From Flavobacteriaceae bacterium (lineage in GTDB: Bacteria; Bacteroidota; Bacteroidia; Flavobacteriales; Flavobacteriaceae), in contig JAGQYS010000081.1 in assembly GCA_020435965.1 (NCBI GenBank), forward strand, positions 1 to 38,701: a stretch of 38,701 nucleotides of DNA. The letters run 5' to 3'. The notes beneath the pieces were generated by a model. That model had not been told where the DNA came from. It did not search any database and was given only the letters and a program-made list of their open reading frames with translations. The position numbers were made by a program, and so were the translations under genes. Positions within the stretch are counted from its first letter, which is position 1. Each line of letters begins with the position of its first letter. Positions 17,494 through 25,955 of this stretch are shown in pieces.

Positions 17494-19647
17494 ATGGAAA
17501 CTACAAAAAAAATTAATTTCAGTAGAAGATCATTCCTACAAACCTCTGCATTAGCAAGTGGAGGTATGTTAATAGGATTTAACTTGTTTACAGCCTGCAA
17601 AGAAGACATAAAACCTCCAATAGATTTAAGCCTATTAGATTACAACGACTTTAATGCTTTTATAAAAATATCTGACGAAGGTAAAGTGACTATTTTTTCG
17701 CCAAACCCTGAAATTGGACAAGGTGTAAAAACATCAATGCCAATGCTCATTGCAGAAGAGCTTGATGTTGCTTGGGATGATGTAAATGTTGTACAAGGCG
17801 CATTAGACACTAAAAACTACACAAGACAAGTTGCAGGTGGTAGCCAATCACTAAGACAAGGTTGGGAACCATTAAGACAAACTGGTGCCACAGCAAGGCA
17901 AATGTTAGTAAATGCCGCTGCTGCAAAATGGGGAATTTCTCCATCGGAGTGCAAAACAAAAAATGGAATTATTATCAATTCCAATGGTGATAAATTGGGT
18001 TATGGTGAAGTTGTAAAAGAAGCAGCTTTATTGGAAGTACCTGAAAATGTGACTTTAAAAGACCCGAAAGATTTCACCATTATTGGTCAAGGAAAAAGCA
18101 ATGTAGATATTGACGAAATAATAACCGGAAAACCACTTTTTGGATTAGACTATAAAGTAGATGGAATGCTTTACGCTTCAGTATTGAGGCCTCCAGCTTT
18201 CGGACAAAAATTAGTATCCTTTGATGATACCAATGCAAGAAACGTTAATGGCGTAACTGATGTTATTAAATTTGGAGATAAAATAGCTGTATTAGCAACA
18301 AGCACTTGGTCAGCTATGAAAGGCAAAAAAGTTTTAAAAGCTGAATGGAATCAAGAAAGCAAAGCAGAAAGCACTGCATTCCATGATGAACAATTATTAA
18401 GCATTCTTAATGGCAATAAATTTGACACAAGACGAAAAGATGGCGATGTAAAAAAAGCTTTCTCTGAGGCAGATACTATTTTAGAGCGCACCTACGAAGC
18501 TCCATTTTTACCTCATAATTGTATGGAGCCAATGAATTTCTTTGCTAATGTTACTACAAACAAAATAGAATTGGTAGGTCCTATTCAAACACCAGCCGGA
18601 ACCGCAGCTAGTGTTGCCAAAATGTTAGGAAGAGATGAAAGTGAAGTCACCTTAGAGATGACTAGAATGGGAGGCGGTTTTGGAAGACGCTTGTACGGCG
18701 ATTTCGCCATGGAAGCTGCTGAAGTTTCTCATTTAGCAAAGAAACCTGTTAAAGTTGTATTTTCAAGAGAAGATGATATGGCTGATGGCATCTATAGACC
18801 AGCTTCAAAATACAAAATTGCAGCCTCTATTAAAGATGGGAAACTTACAGGATATCACCTGAAAGAAGCTGCGATTAATGGTAATATGTACGGATTAATA
18901 CCGAACTTCTTTCCGGCTGGAGCTATTGAAAATTATCAAGTTGATACTGCAAACTATCAAAGTAATATTACCACTGGAGCTTGGAGAGCGCCATACACAA
19001 ATTTCTTGGCCTCTGCCGAGCAAAGCTTCTTTGACGAATTGGCCGAAACCATGCAAGTAGATCGCATTCAATTACATAAAGATTTATTACAAAATGTAAA
19101 AGGTACAACTGACGAACAAATTCAATACAGTCCGGAGCGCTTAGAAGGCGTCATCGATTTGGTAGTTGAAAAATCAAATTGGGGAAAAACGCCTGAAGGT
19201 GTTTATCAAGGCTTTGCTGTTTATTATTGTCACAATACTCATGTAGCTGAAGTAGCAGATATACAAATGGAAAATGGATATCCAGTTATTAAAAAAGTTA
19301 CCTGTGCAGTGGATTGTGGTATTGTAGTAAATCCGTTAGGTGCAAAAAATCAAGTTGTTGGAGGTATTATAGATGGCATTGGACACATGCTTTATGGAGA
19401 GTTAAATTTTGAAGATGGTGTACCTCAATCCAATAACTTTAATACCTATCAATTAATCCGAATACATCAAACACCACAAGTAGACGTGCATTTTGTTAAA
19501 AACGATATAGCTCCAACAGGATTGGGCGAACCAGCATTACCACCAGTTGGTGCTGCTGTTGCCAATGCTATTTATGCTGCTACAGGACAACGTTTATTGA
19601 AACAGCCTTATATGAAATATTATCAGCCTAAAGCGATTATTGGCTAA
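17494..19647 (+). CDS. Molybdopterin-binding subunit of a xanthine dehydrogenase-family enzyme (IorB-like), Tat-exported
   Basis: Catalytic subunit, 717 aa, of a two-subunit molybdenum hydroxylase that probably oxidises an N-heterocycle or aldehyde. The Tat signal has the twin arginines at 11-12 (SRRSFLQ) and a hydrophobic stretch ending FTAC, so Cys35 could be lipidated. Cofactor motifs include MGGGFGRR at residues 392-399 and GLGEPALPPVG, whose Glu679 is the catalytic base position of the family. The size and export signal fit IorB-type proteins better than cytosolic xanthine dehydrogenase. No FAD subunit or cytochrome c gene is adjacent, so the electron acceptor is unknown. XdhC and MocA-like maturation genes follow directly. 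Confidence 0.9.
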   Translation: METTKKINFSRRSFLQTSALASGGMLIGFNLFTACKEDIKPPIDLSLLDYNDFNAFIKISDEGKVTIFSPNPEIGQGVKTSMPMLIAEELDVAWDDVNVVQGALDTKNYTRQVAGGSQSLRQGWEPLRQTGATARQMLVNAAAAKWGISPSECKTKNGIIINSNGDKLGYGEVVKEAALLEVPENVTLKDPKDFTIIGQGKSNVDIDEIITGKPLFGLDYKVDGMLYASVLRPPAFGQKLVSFDDTNARNVNGVTDVIKFGDKIAVLATSTWSAMKGKKVLKAEWNQESKAESTAFHDEQLLSILNGNKFDTRRKDGDVKKAFSEADTILERTYEAPFLPHNCMEPMNFFANVTTNKIELVGPIQTPAGTAASVAKMLGRDESEVTLEMTRMGGGFGRRLYGDFAMEAAEVSHLAKKPVKVVFSREDDMADGIYRPASKYKIAASIKDGKLTGYHLKEAAINGNMYGLIPNFFPAGAIENYQVDTANYQSNITTGAWRAPYTNFLASAEQSFFDELAETMQVDRIQLHKDLLQNVKGTTDEQIQYSPERLEGVIDLVVEKSNWGKTPEGVYQGFAVYYCHNTHVAEVADIQMENGYPVIKKVTCAVDCGIVVNPLGAKNQVVGGIIDGIGHMLYGELNFEDGVPQSNNFNTYQLIRIHQTPQVDVHFVKNDIAPTGLGEPALPPVGAAVANAIYAATGQRLLKQPYMKYYQPKAIIG

Positions 19648-19662
19648 TCTGAATTAGGTTGT

Positions 19663-20688
19663 ATGACGCATGAATTCAATCATATTATTGAAGCTTTTTT
19701 GGACGCTAAAAGAAAAGGGTTAAAATCTGTTTTGGCATCAGTTGTAGCTTTAGAAGGTTCTTCTTATAGAAAACCTGGCGTACGCATGCTCATTCTTGAA
19801 AACGATACAATGATTGGAGCTGTTAGTGGTGGTTGTGTGGAAAAAGATATTTTAAGGCAAGCGCAATCTGTTTTTGAAACAGGGCAAGCTAAAATGATGA
19901 CTTATGATGGGCGATATCGTTTGGGTTGCGAAGGTGTTTTGTATATTTTAATCGAACAGTTTGAACCTAGTGAAGCATCAATTTCGGCTTTTAGTGAATC
20001 CTTAAAAAGCAGACAAGCATTTCATATCCATTCTAATTACAAAAAAGAAGAAGGTGTTTTTGAAGGGTTAGGCAGTACGATTCGGTTTAAAACCAACTCT
20101 TTTCAATTGTCTAGTTTTTCTAATGAAAAAAATGAACTTTCACTATTTTCCGAAGAATTGCCTCCATGTTTTAAGCTCATGATTTTTGGAGCTGAACACG
20201 ATGCTGTTACCTTATGCCAATTAGCCAATTTCAATGGCTGGGAAGTCACCATTATTTCTGGACCATTAGAGTCTAAAACTATTGGTAATTTTCCTGGAGC
20301 CACTGCTTTTTATTCGGTGACTCCTGATGCGCTTGAGCTCAATTCCATTGACCAAGAAACGGCTATTGTGATTATGTCTCACAATTATGCCAACGATTTA
20401 AAATATCTTTTGGAATTGAAAGATACAAAACCAGCTTATTTAGGGCTTCTTGGACCATCAAAACGTCGTGAGAAATTGTTGTCTCAATTTTTAGAGTATT
20501 GTCCAGAGGTGGACGAATCGTTTATTGAAACTATTTTTGGGCCAGCTGGATTGAATATTGGTGCAGAAACACCACAAGAAATTGCCATTTCAATTATATC
20601 TGAAATTCTATCCGTTGTAAGACAACAAACACCTATGTCATTAAAAGAAAAACGCACTGGAATTCATTCCAAGTCAACTTTCAACTAA
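19663..20688 (+). CDS. XdhC/CoxF family molybdenum hydroxylase maturation factor
   Basis: XdhC-type proteins bind the finished molybdenum cofactor, hold it for sulfuration and insert it into xanthine dehydrogenase-family enzymes. This one has 341 aa. The N-terminal half carries the family signature GSSYRKPGVRMLI followed by GAVSGGCVEKDI. The second half is the XdhC Rossmann domain, with LMIFGAEHDA, VIMSHNYANDL, LGLLGPSKRREKLL and GLNIGAETPQEIA. It sits 15 bp after the catalytic subunit gene and one base before the next start, so these four genes form an operon. Confidence 0.93.
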   Translation: MTHEFNHIIEAFLDAKRKGLKSVLASVVALEGSSYRKPGVRMLILENDTMIGAVSGGCVEKDILRQAQSVFETGQAKMMTYDGRYRLGCEGVLYILIEQFEPSEASISAFSESLKSRQAFHIHSNYKKEEGVFEGLGSTIRFKTNSFQLSSFSNEKNELSLFSEELPPCFKLMIFGAEHDAVTLCQLANFNGWEVTIISGPLESKTIGNFPGATAFYSVTPDALELNSIDQETAIVIMSHNYANDLKYLLELKDTKPAYLGLLGPSKRREKLLSQFLEYCPEVDESFIETIFGPAGLNIGAETPQEIAISIISEILSVVRQQTPMSLKEKRTGIHSKSTFN

Positions 20689-20689
20689 T

Positions 20690-21295
20690 TTGAATCAACA
20701 ATCAAATATTGCAATTTTAATTCTAGCTGCTGGAAATTCTACAAGAATGGGAAAACCAAAGCAGTTATTACCTTGGAAAAATACATTCTTACTAAGTCAT
20801 ACAATAAACAATGCATTACAATTAGGATCTTCAAAAACGTTTGTGGTTTTAGGAGCCAATTACAAACGTATTAAAGCTGAAATTCAACAAGAAACTATTC
20901 AGATTGTTTTTAATGCTGATTGGAAAAATGGCTTGGGAAGTTCCATTGCTTTTGGAGTAAACCATATTTTAAATAATTATAACGTTGATGGTGTTTTTGT
21001 GCTGCTTGCAGACCAACCATTAATTAATGTTAGCTTTTTAAATATGTTTTTTGATTTGTTCAAATCTGGTAAAAAACAAATAATTGCTTCCAAATACGGA
21101 AATAAAAAACTTGGCGTTCCTGCTTTGTTTGATAAATGTTATTTTGAAGAATTATCTAAATTAAATACTGACAAAGGTGCTAAAAAACTCATCGAGAATC
21201 ATCTTAAAAATGTGTTAGCCTTAAACGCCAAACACCTTATTTCTGATATTGATACAATGGAAGATTATAAGCGATTGTATAATAAAAATCATTAA
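20690..21295 (+). CDS. MocA-like molybdenum cofactor nucleotidyltransferase (TTG start)
   Basis: Predicted NTP:molybdopterin nucleotidyltransferase of 201 aa, most like MocA (CTP, giving the cytosine dinucleotide cofactor). The nucleotide-binding block LAAGNSTRMGKPKQLLPW is at residues ~12-29, and VLLADQP carries the metal-binding Asp. Next to an XdhC gene and behind a hydroxylase operon, cytidylyl transfer is the likely role; this is context, not proof. The start is TTG at 20690, one base after the xdhC stop. The first in-frame ATG lies inside the catalytic motif, so it cannot be the start. Confidence 0.85.
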   Translation: MNQQSNIAILILAAGNSTRMGKPKQLLPWKNTFLLSHTINNALQLGSSKTFVVLGANYKRIKAEIQQETIQIVFNADWKNGLGSSIAFGVNHILNNYNVDGVFVLLADQPLINVSFLNMFFDLFKSGKKQIIASKYGNKKLGVPALFDKCYFEELSKLNTDKGAKKLIENHLKNVLALNAKHLISDIDTMEDYKRLYNKNH

Positions 21296-21315
21296 TTGAC
21301 CAAGAATAAAAAACC

Positions 21316-22656
21316 TTATTCAAAATTATATTTTCCATTCAAAGCTTTTTTTAATCGTTTTAGTAAAACAATAGATAATGAAGTTATTGAAAACACTAAA
21401 CACAAACCAAAAACAAAAAAGGCAATGTAAGTTGTGTGTAATTCATCCTGCATTGTTGAAAAAGGAACGTCTTTAGAGAAATACATCCAATTACTTCTTT
21501 TAATTCCAGCATAAATTAATGTGCAAAAAAACAAAAAAAGCGATATATTAAAAATATAATAGTTTTTCGTTAAAAACGAAGGTGTGGCTTTATAATTTGG
21601 TGAAATGTTTTGCGTGATAAAAAATAATGACGCTAACAAAATTGTAGTATTGATACCAATAGTAGTTCCCATGGAATGCGCTACAGTTATATGTGTGCCA
21701 TGAGTGAAATAATTAATGGCAGGAATAGAAAACAGTAATGCCAAAATGATATTTATAAACACCCAAAAATCTGCTGCTTTTAAGAATTTATAAGCCATAT
21801 TGTACTTATCCTTTTGCTCTTTTGACAATGATTTTACCCAGCTGTAAATAATATGCCCTAAAACGATCCATTCAGTCATACTTATTGCATAAGCTACATA
21901 ACGTACCCAAGGCTGCGTTGGAATTAAATACGTATGGTGTGCCCAACCAAACATTAAATTTGTCAATCCTAAAAAATAAAAGAAAAAAACCGTTTTATTT
22001 TTAGCCGAAACCTTATCATTTTTAATTTTCGCCATCACATAAATGGCTGTTCCGTATACCAACATATTCCATGATCCAACAAATGAACCATAAGATTTCC
22101 ATTGCACAGAAATATCTTTAATGAAATGTTCCCTAAAATAAGGAAAAACCCATAAATGTGCTTCACATAAATGATAAATCATAAACACAATTCCGGTTCC
22201 CCACATCCAATAATAAACTGGCCATTCAGAAATCTTTTTTCTAATAGTTTTAAAATAATTAATGCCAAACAATATCCAACCTAAAAGTATTGGGATAGTC
22301 AAAATAGGTGAATAGGCTAAGTATTCCCTGCCTTCCATTTTTCCTAGAAAAAAAGATATATAAATCCCTAAACCTGTAAGTAAAAAAACCATGAAATGAA
22401 CTTTAACCAATCTTTGAGAATAGAGTGTGTGTTTTTCTAAGTTCGTTATAAAAAAATAAATAGATCCAATAGCACAAAGTATAATCCAAGAGACAACTGT
22501 TGTGACATGAAAAGGTCGCATTTTATTAAATGCAATATATTCTTTTAAAAAATCTGAATTAATATATTGAAGTGATGCTAAAAGACCAAACAGTATGCCT
22601 AATAACAATGAGGCTAAAGCCAAAACCAAAAAAAGTAAAGCTGATTTATTTTTCAT
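21316..22656 (-). CDS. Divergent NorB-like haem-copper oxidase superfamily subunit
   Basis: Integral membrane protein of 446 aa with about 12 hydrophobic segments, related to NorB, the catalytic subunit of cytochrome c-dependent nitric oxide reductase. Conserved: His50 (low-spin haem), the His240-His241 pair (FeB ligands), Glu262 (matching Glu280 of cNOR) and His327 (high-spin haem). Changed, by hand alignment to remembered cNOR sequences: Tyr189 for His207, Val193 for Glu211 and Met329 for His349. Spacing supports this: Tyr189 to His240 is 51 residues and His241 to Glu262 is 21, both as in cNOR. It overlaps norC by 11 bp. NO reduction is likely but the active site is non-canonical, so the function is not certain. 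No norD or norQ is adjacent. Confidence 0.75.
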   Translation of the reverse strand: MKNKSALLFLVLALASLLLGILFGLLASLQYINSDFLKEYIAFNKMRPFHVTTVVSWIILCAIGSIYFFITNLEKHTLYSQRLVKVHFMVFLLTGLGIYISFFLGKMEGREYLAYSPILTIPILLGWILFGINYFKTIRKKISEWPVYYWMWGTGIVFMIYHLCEAHLWVFPYFREHFIKDISVQWKSYGSFVGSWNMLVYGTAIYVMAKIKNDKVSAKNKTVFFFYFLGLTNLMFGWAHHTYLIPTQPWVRYVAYAISMTEWIVLGHIIYSWVKSLSKEQKDKYNMAYKFLKAADFWVFINIILALLFSIPAINYFTHGTHITVAHSMGTTIGINTTILLASLFFITQNISPNYKATPSFLTKNYYIFNISLFLFFCTLIYAGIKRSNWMYFSKDVPFSTMQDELHTTYIAFFVFGLCLVFSITSLSIVLLKRLKKALNGKYNFE

Positions 22657-23077
22657 TTTTATATTTTAGCTCAACCCAACCAGTAGCCTTAAATTTTGCT
22701 TCATAATTTGGGTAGTATCCTGTGCTATCTATGTATTTTAAGTATGCAACGATATCGTCTTTTTCAGTATCGGAAAATTCAAACTTAGGCATTGACTTTA
22801 CACCACTGTTCAGAAACGCCTTTATATATTGAGGTCCTTTGTTAGGGATAGAATAAATATTTGTGAGATCTGGACCTAAATAACCTCCAAGGCCATAAAC
22901 CTGATGACATGACCAACAGTTATTATTTTGCCATAATTGTTGTCCTCTCAATGCATCAGAGTTAAGTTTTATGGGGTTTTCGCGGTCGTTGTGTGTATAA
23001 ATAACAAGATTATAAACACAAAATACTGTAACCAAAAAAAGCAGCACCAGAATGTTTTTATTTCCTCTATTTATCAT
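22646..23077 (-). CDS. norC: NorC-like membrane-anchored cytochrome c subunit
   Basis: Electron-donating c-type cytochrome subunit, 143 aa. Residues ~8-27 form a single membrane anchor, and the haem-binding CWSCH is at residues 54-58. Met96 in VKSMPKFEFS is the probable sixth haem ligand. The GQQLWQNNNCWSCHQVYGLG and GPDLTN text is typical of NorC of cNOR complexes. It precedes and overlaps the norB-like gene, so the two subunits are made together. A Crp/Fnr-type site and a TAnnTTTG box lie just upstream. Confidence 0.85.
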   Translation of the reverse strand: MINRGNKNILVLLFLVTVFCVYNLVIYTHNDRENPIKLNSDALRGQQLWQNNNCWSCHQVYGLGGYLGPDLTNIYSIPNKGPQYIKAFLNSGVKSMPKFEFSDTEKDDIVAYLKYIDSTGYYPNYEAKFKATGWVELKYKNEK

Positions 23078-23096
23078 TAAACCAAAAAAATCGGCT

Positions 23097-23104
23097 CAAA
23101 TATA
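23097..23104 (-). promoter_or_regulatory. -7 box of the norCB promoter (TATATTTG)
   Basis: Exact TAnnTTTG box on the minus strand, 20 bp before the norC start. The position 19 bp upstream reads AAT, not TTG, so the -33 element is missing. This suggests a promoter that depends on an activator bound at the adjacent palindrome. Confidence 0.7.
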
Positions 23105-23126
23105 TCATGATAATTACTTAACTATT

Positions 23127-23140
23127 ATGACTTTTGTCAT
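23127..23140. promoter_or_regulatory. Crp/Fnr-type palindrome upstream of norCB
   Basis: Perfect palindrome ATGAC-TTTT-GTCAT, with the 5-4-5 geometry of Crp/Fnr-family sites. It is separated from the -7 box by 22 bp, so its centre should lie about 40 bp upstream of transcription start, the class II activator position. The regulator gene is not in this window. Confidence 0.7.
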
Positions 23141-23171
23141 GTATTCATCTATTCATAAATTTTATATGGTT

Positions 23172-23300
23172 TTAACCAGCAATAGCAATCCTATTTCTAT
23201 TATTGATGTTTAAATCTGGTTACTGAAATTCCTCATATTATCTATAATACAGCGATTTTTAAATCTTTTTTGAATTTTCCCTTGAGAGGTTTATTGAAGC
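23172..23300 (-). pseudogene. Decayed copy of the 3' end of moaA
   Basis: Positions 23172-23221 align without gaps to the last 50 bases of moaA (25956-26005), with 40 identical bases by hand count. On the minus strand the remnant reads PDLNINNRNRIAIAG and a stop, against PDLHGNNRSMIAIGG in MoaA. Further upstream the text IDNMRNFS resembles MDTMKKLE in another frame, and an LSREN stretch recalls PLREGKS. Frameshifts and internal stops show it is not functional. The left end is uncertain. Confidence 0.75.
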
Positions 23301-23362
23301 TGCCTTTTTATAAATTTTAAGGGCAAATTGGTTTGGCAATTTCATAAAGAAAATAATTAAGA

Positions 23363-24922
23363 TCACACTTTATTATCTACATTAAAGTAGCCTCCCTTAT
23401 TTTCTTTACGCTCTAACGATTGGCTTATGATTAGGTGTGCTACGTTTATCATGTTCCGCAATTCGCAAATAGCGATGTTTATTTTAGAAATTCTATATAG
23501 TTCTTGAATTTCAGCATAAATTAAATCCAATCGAGTGATGGCTTTAGTTAAACGATCGTTATTTCTAACAATACCAACATAATCCTGCATTAAGGCTTGT
23601 AGTTCTTTCAAATTATGTTTAATAACAATGTTTTCTTTTGTTGTAACTGTTCCTGAATCATTCCAATTTGGGATTAGAACATTTTTTGATTTCTTTTGAA
23701 AAGAACTATGATATAAAAAAATATTATGTGCATAAACCAGAGCTTCCAATAATGAATTAGATGCTAATCTGTTTGCACCATGCAAACCTGTCCTAGAACA
23801 TTCACCACAAGCAAAGAGATTGTTAATAGACGTTTTTCCGTTTTTATCAACTACAATCCCTCCGCATAAATAATGTGATGCAGGAACCACTGGAATCCAA
23901 TCTTTTGCTATGTCAATGTGTGAATTTTTACATGTTTCATAGATGTTTGGAAAATGTGATTTAAATGCTTCAATATCAAGATGGGTACAATCTAAATATA
24001 CATGTGATGCTCCAGATTTTTTCAATTCGCTATCTATACTTTGCGAAACGATATCACGAGAAGCTAGTTCAGCTCGATCATCATAATCTGGCATAAATCT
24101 ATAACCATTGGTATTTCTCAAATAAGCTCCAAAACCTCTTACTGCTTCGGAAATTAAAAATGATGAGCCGCCTTCTGAAGTGTATAATGCCGTAGGATGA
24201 AATTGAACAAACTCCATATCTTTTATTTGAGCTTTAGCTCTATATGCCATAGCAATACCATCACCAGTAGCAATTACAGGATTTGTTGTATGTCCATACA
24301 CATAACCAATACCACCAGATGCCAATAAGGTAGTATCAGCTTTTATAGTGAAAATAGATTTAGTTTTATCATTAAATAGATAAGCACCATAACAAGAAAT
24401 TTGATCTTCATTCTGGCTTATTTGCAATTGATGTTCTGTAATTAAATCAATTGCAAAATGATGTGTTAATAGTTGAATATTTGGCAATTGATGTAAACGA
24501 GCTAATAAGGCACGTTCAACCTCATAACCTGTAATGTCTTTATGATGAATAACTCGATATTCTGAATGCCCTCCTTCTTTGCCCAGCGCAAATTCTCCCT
24601 TGTCGTTTACATCAAAATTAGCTCCCCATAAAACAAGTTCTTGTAAACGTTTTGGACCTTCTTTAACTACCATTTCAACAACAGACAGATCACACAGTCC
24701 ATCACCTGCTATTAATGTATCTTGAATATGTTTCTGGAAAGAGTCTTCTTCAGAATCTAAAACAACAGCCACACCACCTTGTGCATATTTGGTATTTGAT
24801 TCGTCTTCATCACCTTTTGTCACAATTGTTATTGTTCTATTTGGGAATTTTTCAGCCATTTTAACCGCATAGGTTAATCCTGCAACTCCTGATCCAATAA
24901 CTAAATGATTTGTTTCAATCAT
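23363..24922 (-). CDS. nadB: L-aspartate oxidase
   Basis: First step of de novo NAD synthesis: FAD-dependent oxidation of L-aspartate to iminoaspartate, which NadA uses. The 519-aa protein has the FAD dinucleotide motif GSGVAG at residues 10-15, the TKYAQGGVAVVL block and the EFVQFHPTALY, EAVRGFGA and CSRTGLHGANRLASNSLLE blocks of the succinate dehydrogenase/NadB flavoprotein family. The single flavoprotein beside nadA argues for NadB over fumarate reductase. Its start is 2 bp after the nadA stop, so the pair is one transcript. Confidence 0.96.
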   Translation of the reverse strand: MIETNHLVIGSGVAGLTYAVKMAEKFPNRTITIVTKGDEDESNTKYAQGGVAVVLDSEEDSFQKHIQDTLIAGDGLCDLSVVEMVVKEGPKRLQELVLWGANFDVNDKGEFALGKEGGHSEYRVIHHKDITGYEVERALLARLHQLPNIQLLTHHFAIDLITEHQLQISQNEDQISCYGAYLFNDKTKSIFTIKADTTLLASGGIGYVYGHTTNPVIATGDGIAMAYRAKAQIKDMEFVQFHPTALYTSEGGSSFLISEAVRGFGAYLRNTNGYRFMPDYDDRAELASRDIVSQSIDSELKKSGASHVYLDCTHLDIEAFKSHFPNIYETCKNSHIDIAKDWIPVVPASHYLCGGIVVDKNGKTSINNLFACGECSRTGLHGANRLASNSLLEALVYAHNIFLYHSSFQKKSKNVLIPNWNDSGTVTTKENIVIKHNLKELQALMQDYVGIVRNNDRLTKAITRLDLIYAEIQELYRISKINIAICELRNMINVAHLIISQSLERKENKGGYFNVDNKV

Positions 24923-24924
24923 AA

Positions 24925-25851
24925 TTATCGAGATAATTCAAGCATACGTTGAATTGGTACTAATGCTTTTTTTCTTATATGCTTTACAACATCTATTTGA
25001 GGGCTTTCATGTAATAAACAATCATATAACTTCTGTAAGGTATTTACTTTCATAAAGGCACATTCGCTACATGCACAGGTATTATCTTCTTTTGCTGGAG
25101 CAGGAATGAGTTCTGTATTTGGCATTTCTTGTTGCATTTTATATAAAATACCAGCTTCGGTTGCTACAATAAATTTTTCTTTAGGGTGTGCTTTTACATA
25201 TTCTATCATACCTGCTGTTGAACCGATGTAAGTAGCTGTTTTTAGTATGTGAGTTTCTGACTCTGGGTGAGCAATAATTTTATAATCAGGGTATTTTTGA
25301 TGCATTTTCAACAATTTATCAATAGAAAATGCTTCATGCACAATGCAACTTCCATCCCAGAGCACCATATCCCTTCCAGTTTGTTGGATGATGTACTTTC
25401 CTAAATTCCGATCTGGAGCAAAAATTATTGGTGTGTCTTTTGGTATGGATTCTACAATTTTGAGTGCATTTGACGATGTACATACTATATCTGTCAGTGC
25501 TTTGACTTCTGCACTACAATTTACATACGTAATTACGGTATGATTTGGATGCGCTTTTACAAAATTCTTAAATGCTTCTGGAGGACAAGAATCTGCTAAT
25601 GAACATCCTGCTTTTAAATCTGGAAGGACAACCGTTTTTGTAGGATTTAAAATTTTAGCCGTTTCCGCCATAAAATGAACACCAGCAAAAACAATGATAT
25701 CTGCATCGGTTTCTGCGGCTTTTTGCGATAAGCCTAAACTGTCACCAACATAATCAGCAACATCTTGTATTTCAGGAACCTGATAATAATGCGCTAAAAT
25801 TATTGCATTTTTTTCTTTTTTAAGCTTCGCTATTTTTTCTTTTAAATTCAT
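24925..25851 (-). CDS. nadA: Quinolinate synthase
   Basis: Condenses iminoaspartate with dihydroxyacetone phosphate to quinolinate, using an oxygen-sensitive [4Fe-4S] cluster. From ATG 25851 it has 308 aa, the normal NadA length. The open frame runs on to 25950, but the added residues have no family similarity and would cover the promoter. Family text includes [18 protein letters not shown], and the conserved cysteines lie in [22 protein letters not shown] and [10 protein letters not shown]. It is followed at once by nadB and preceded by a promoter with a Crp/Fnr-type site very like that of norC. Confidence 0.96.
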   Translation of the reverse strand: MNLKEKIAKLKKEKNAIILAHYYQVPEIQDVADYVGDSLGLSQKAAETDADIIVFAGVHFMAETAKILNPTKTVVLPDLKAGCSLADSCPPEAFKNFVKAHPNHTVITYVNCSAEVKALTDIVCTSSNALKIVESIPKDTPIIFAPDRNLGKYIIQQTGRDMVLWDGSCIVHEAFSIDKLLKMHQKYPDYKIIAHPESETHILKTATYIGSTAGMIEYVKAHPKEKFIVATEAGILYKMQQEMPNTELIPAPAKEDNTCACSECAFMKVNTLQKLYDCLLHESPQIDVVKHIRKKALVPIQRMLELSR

Positions 25852-25872
25852 TTTTTTGAAAAAATTTGTAGC

Positions 25873-25880
25873 CAAAATTA
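25873..25880 (-). promoter_or_regulatory. -7 box of the nadAB promoter (TAATTTTG)
   Basis: Exact TAnnTTTG box on the minus strand, 22 bp before the nadA start codon. The position 19 bp upstream lacks TTG, as at norC, which suggests dependence on an activator. Confidence 0.6.
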
Positions 25881-25902
25881 GAAAATTGGAATTGCATGGA
25901 AT

Positions 25903-25916
25903 ATGACAAAAATCAT
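25903..25916. promoter_or_regulatory. Crp/Fnr-type palindrome upstream of nadAB
   Basis: The minus strand reads ATGAT-TTTT-GTCAT, which differs at one base from the norC site ATGAC-TTTT-GTCAT on the plus strand. It is separated from its -7 box by 22 bp, identical to norC. It lies between the moaA stop and nadA, so it would uncouple nadAB from the Moco operon upstream. Confidence 0.6.
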
Positions 25917-25955
25917 ACTTAATTAATCTGAAAAAATGAGAAATTGACAATCAAA

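Noticed and set aside
21304-21321. Hairpin GAATAA/TTATTC as terminator between the mocA-like gene and norB
   Set aside because: The stem is 6 bp of almost pure AT and overlaps the norB stop codon; it is no stronger than chance in this AT-rich sequence.
25852-25950. N-terminal extension of NadA
   Set aside because: It has no NadA similarity and would cover the nadA promoter and the Crp/Fnr-type site; ATG 25851 gives the normal NadA length.
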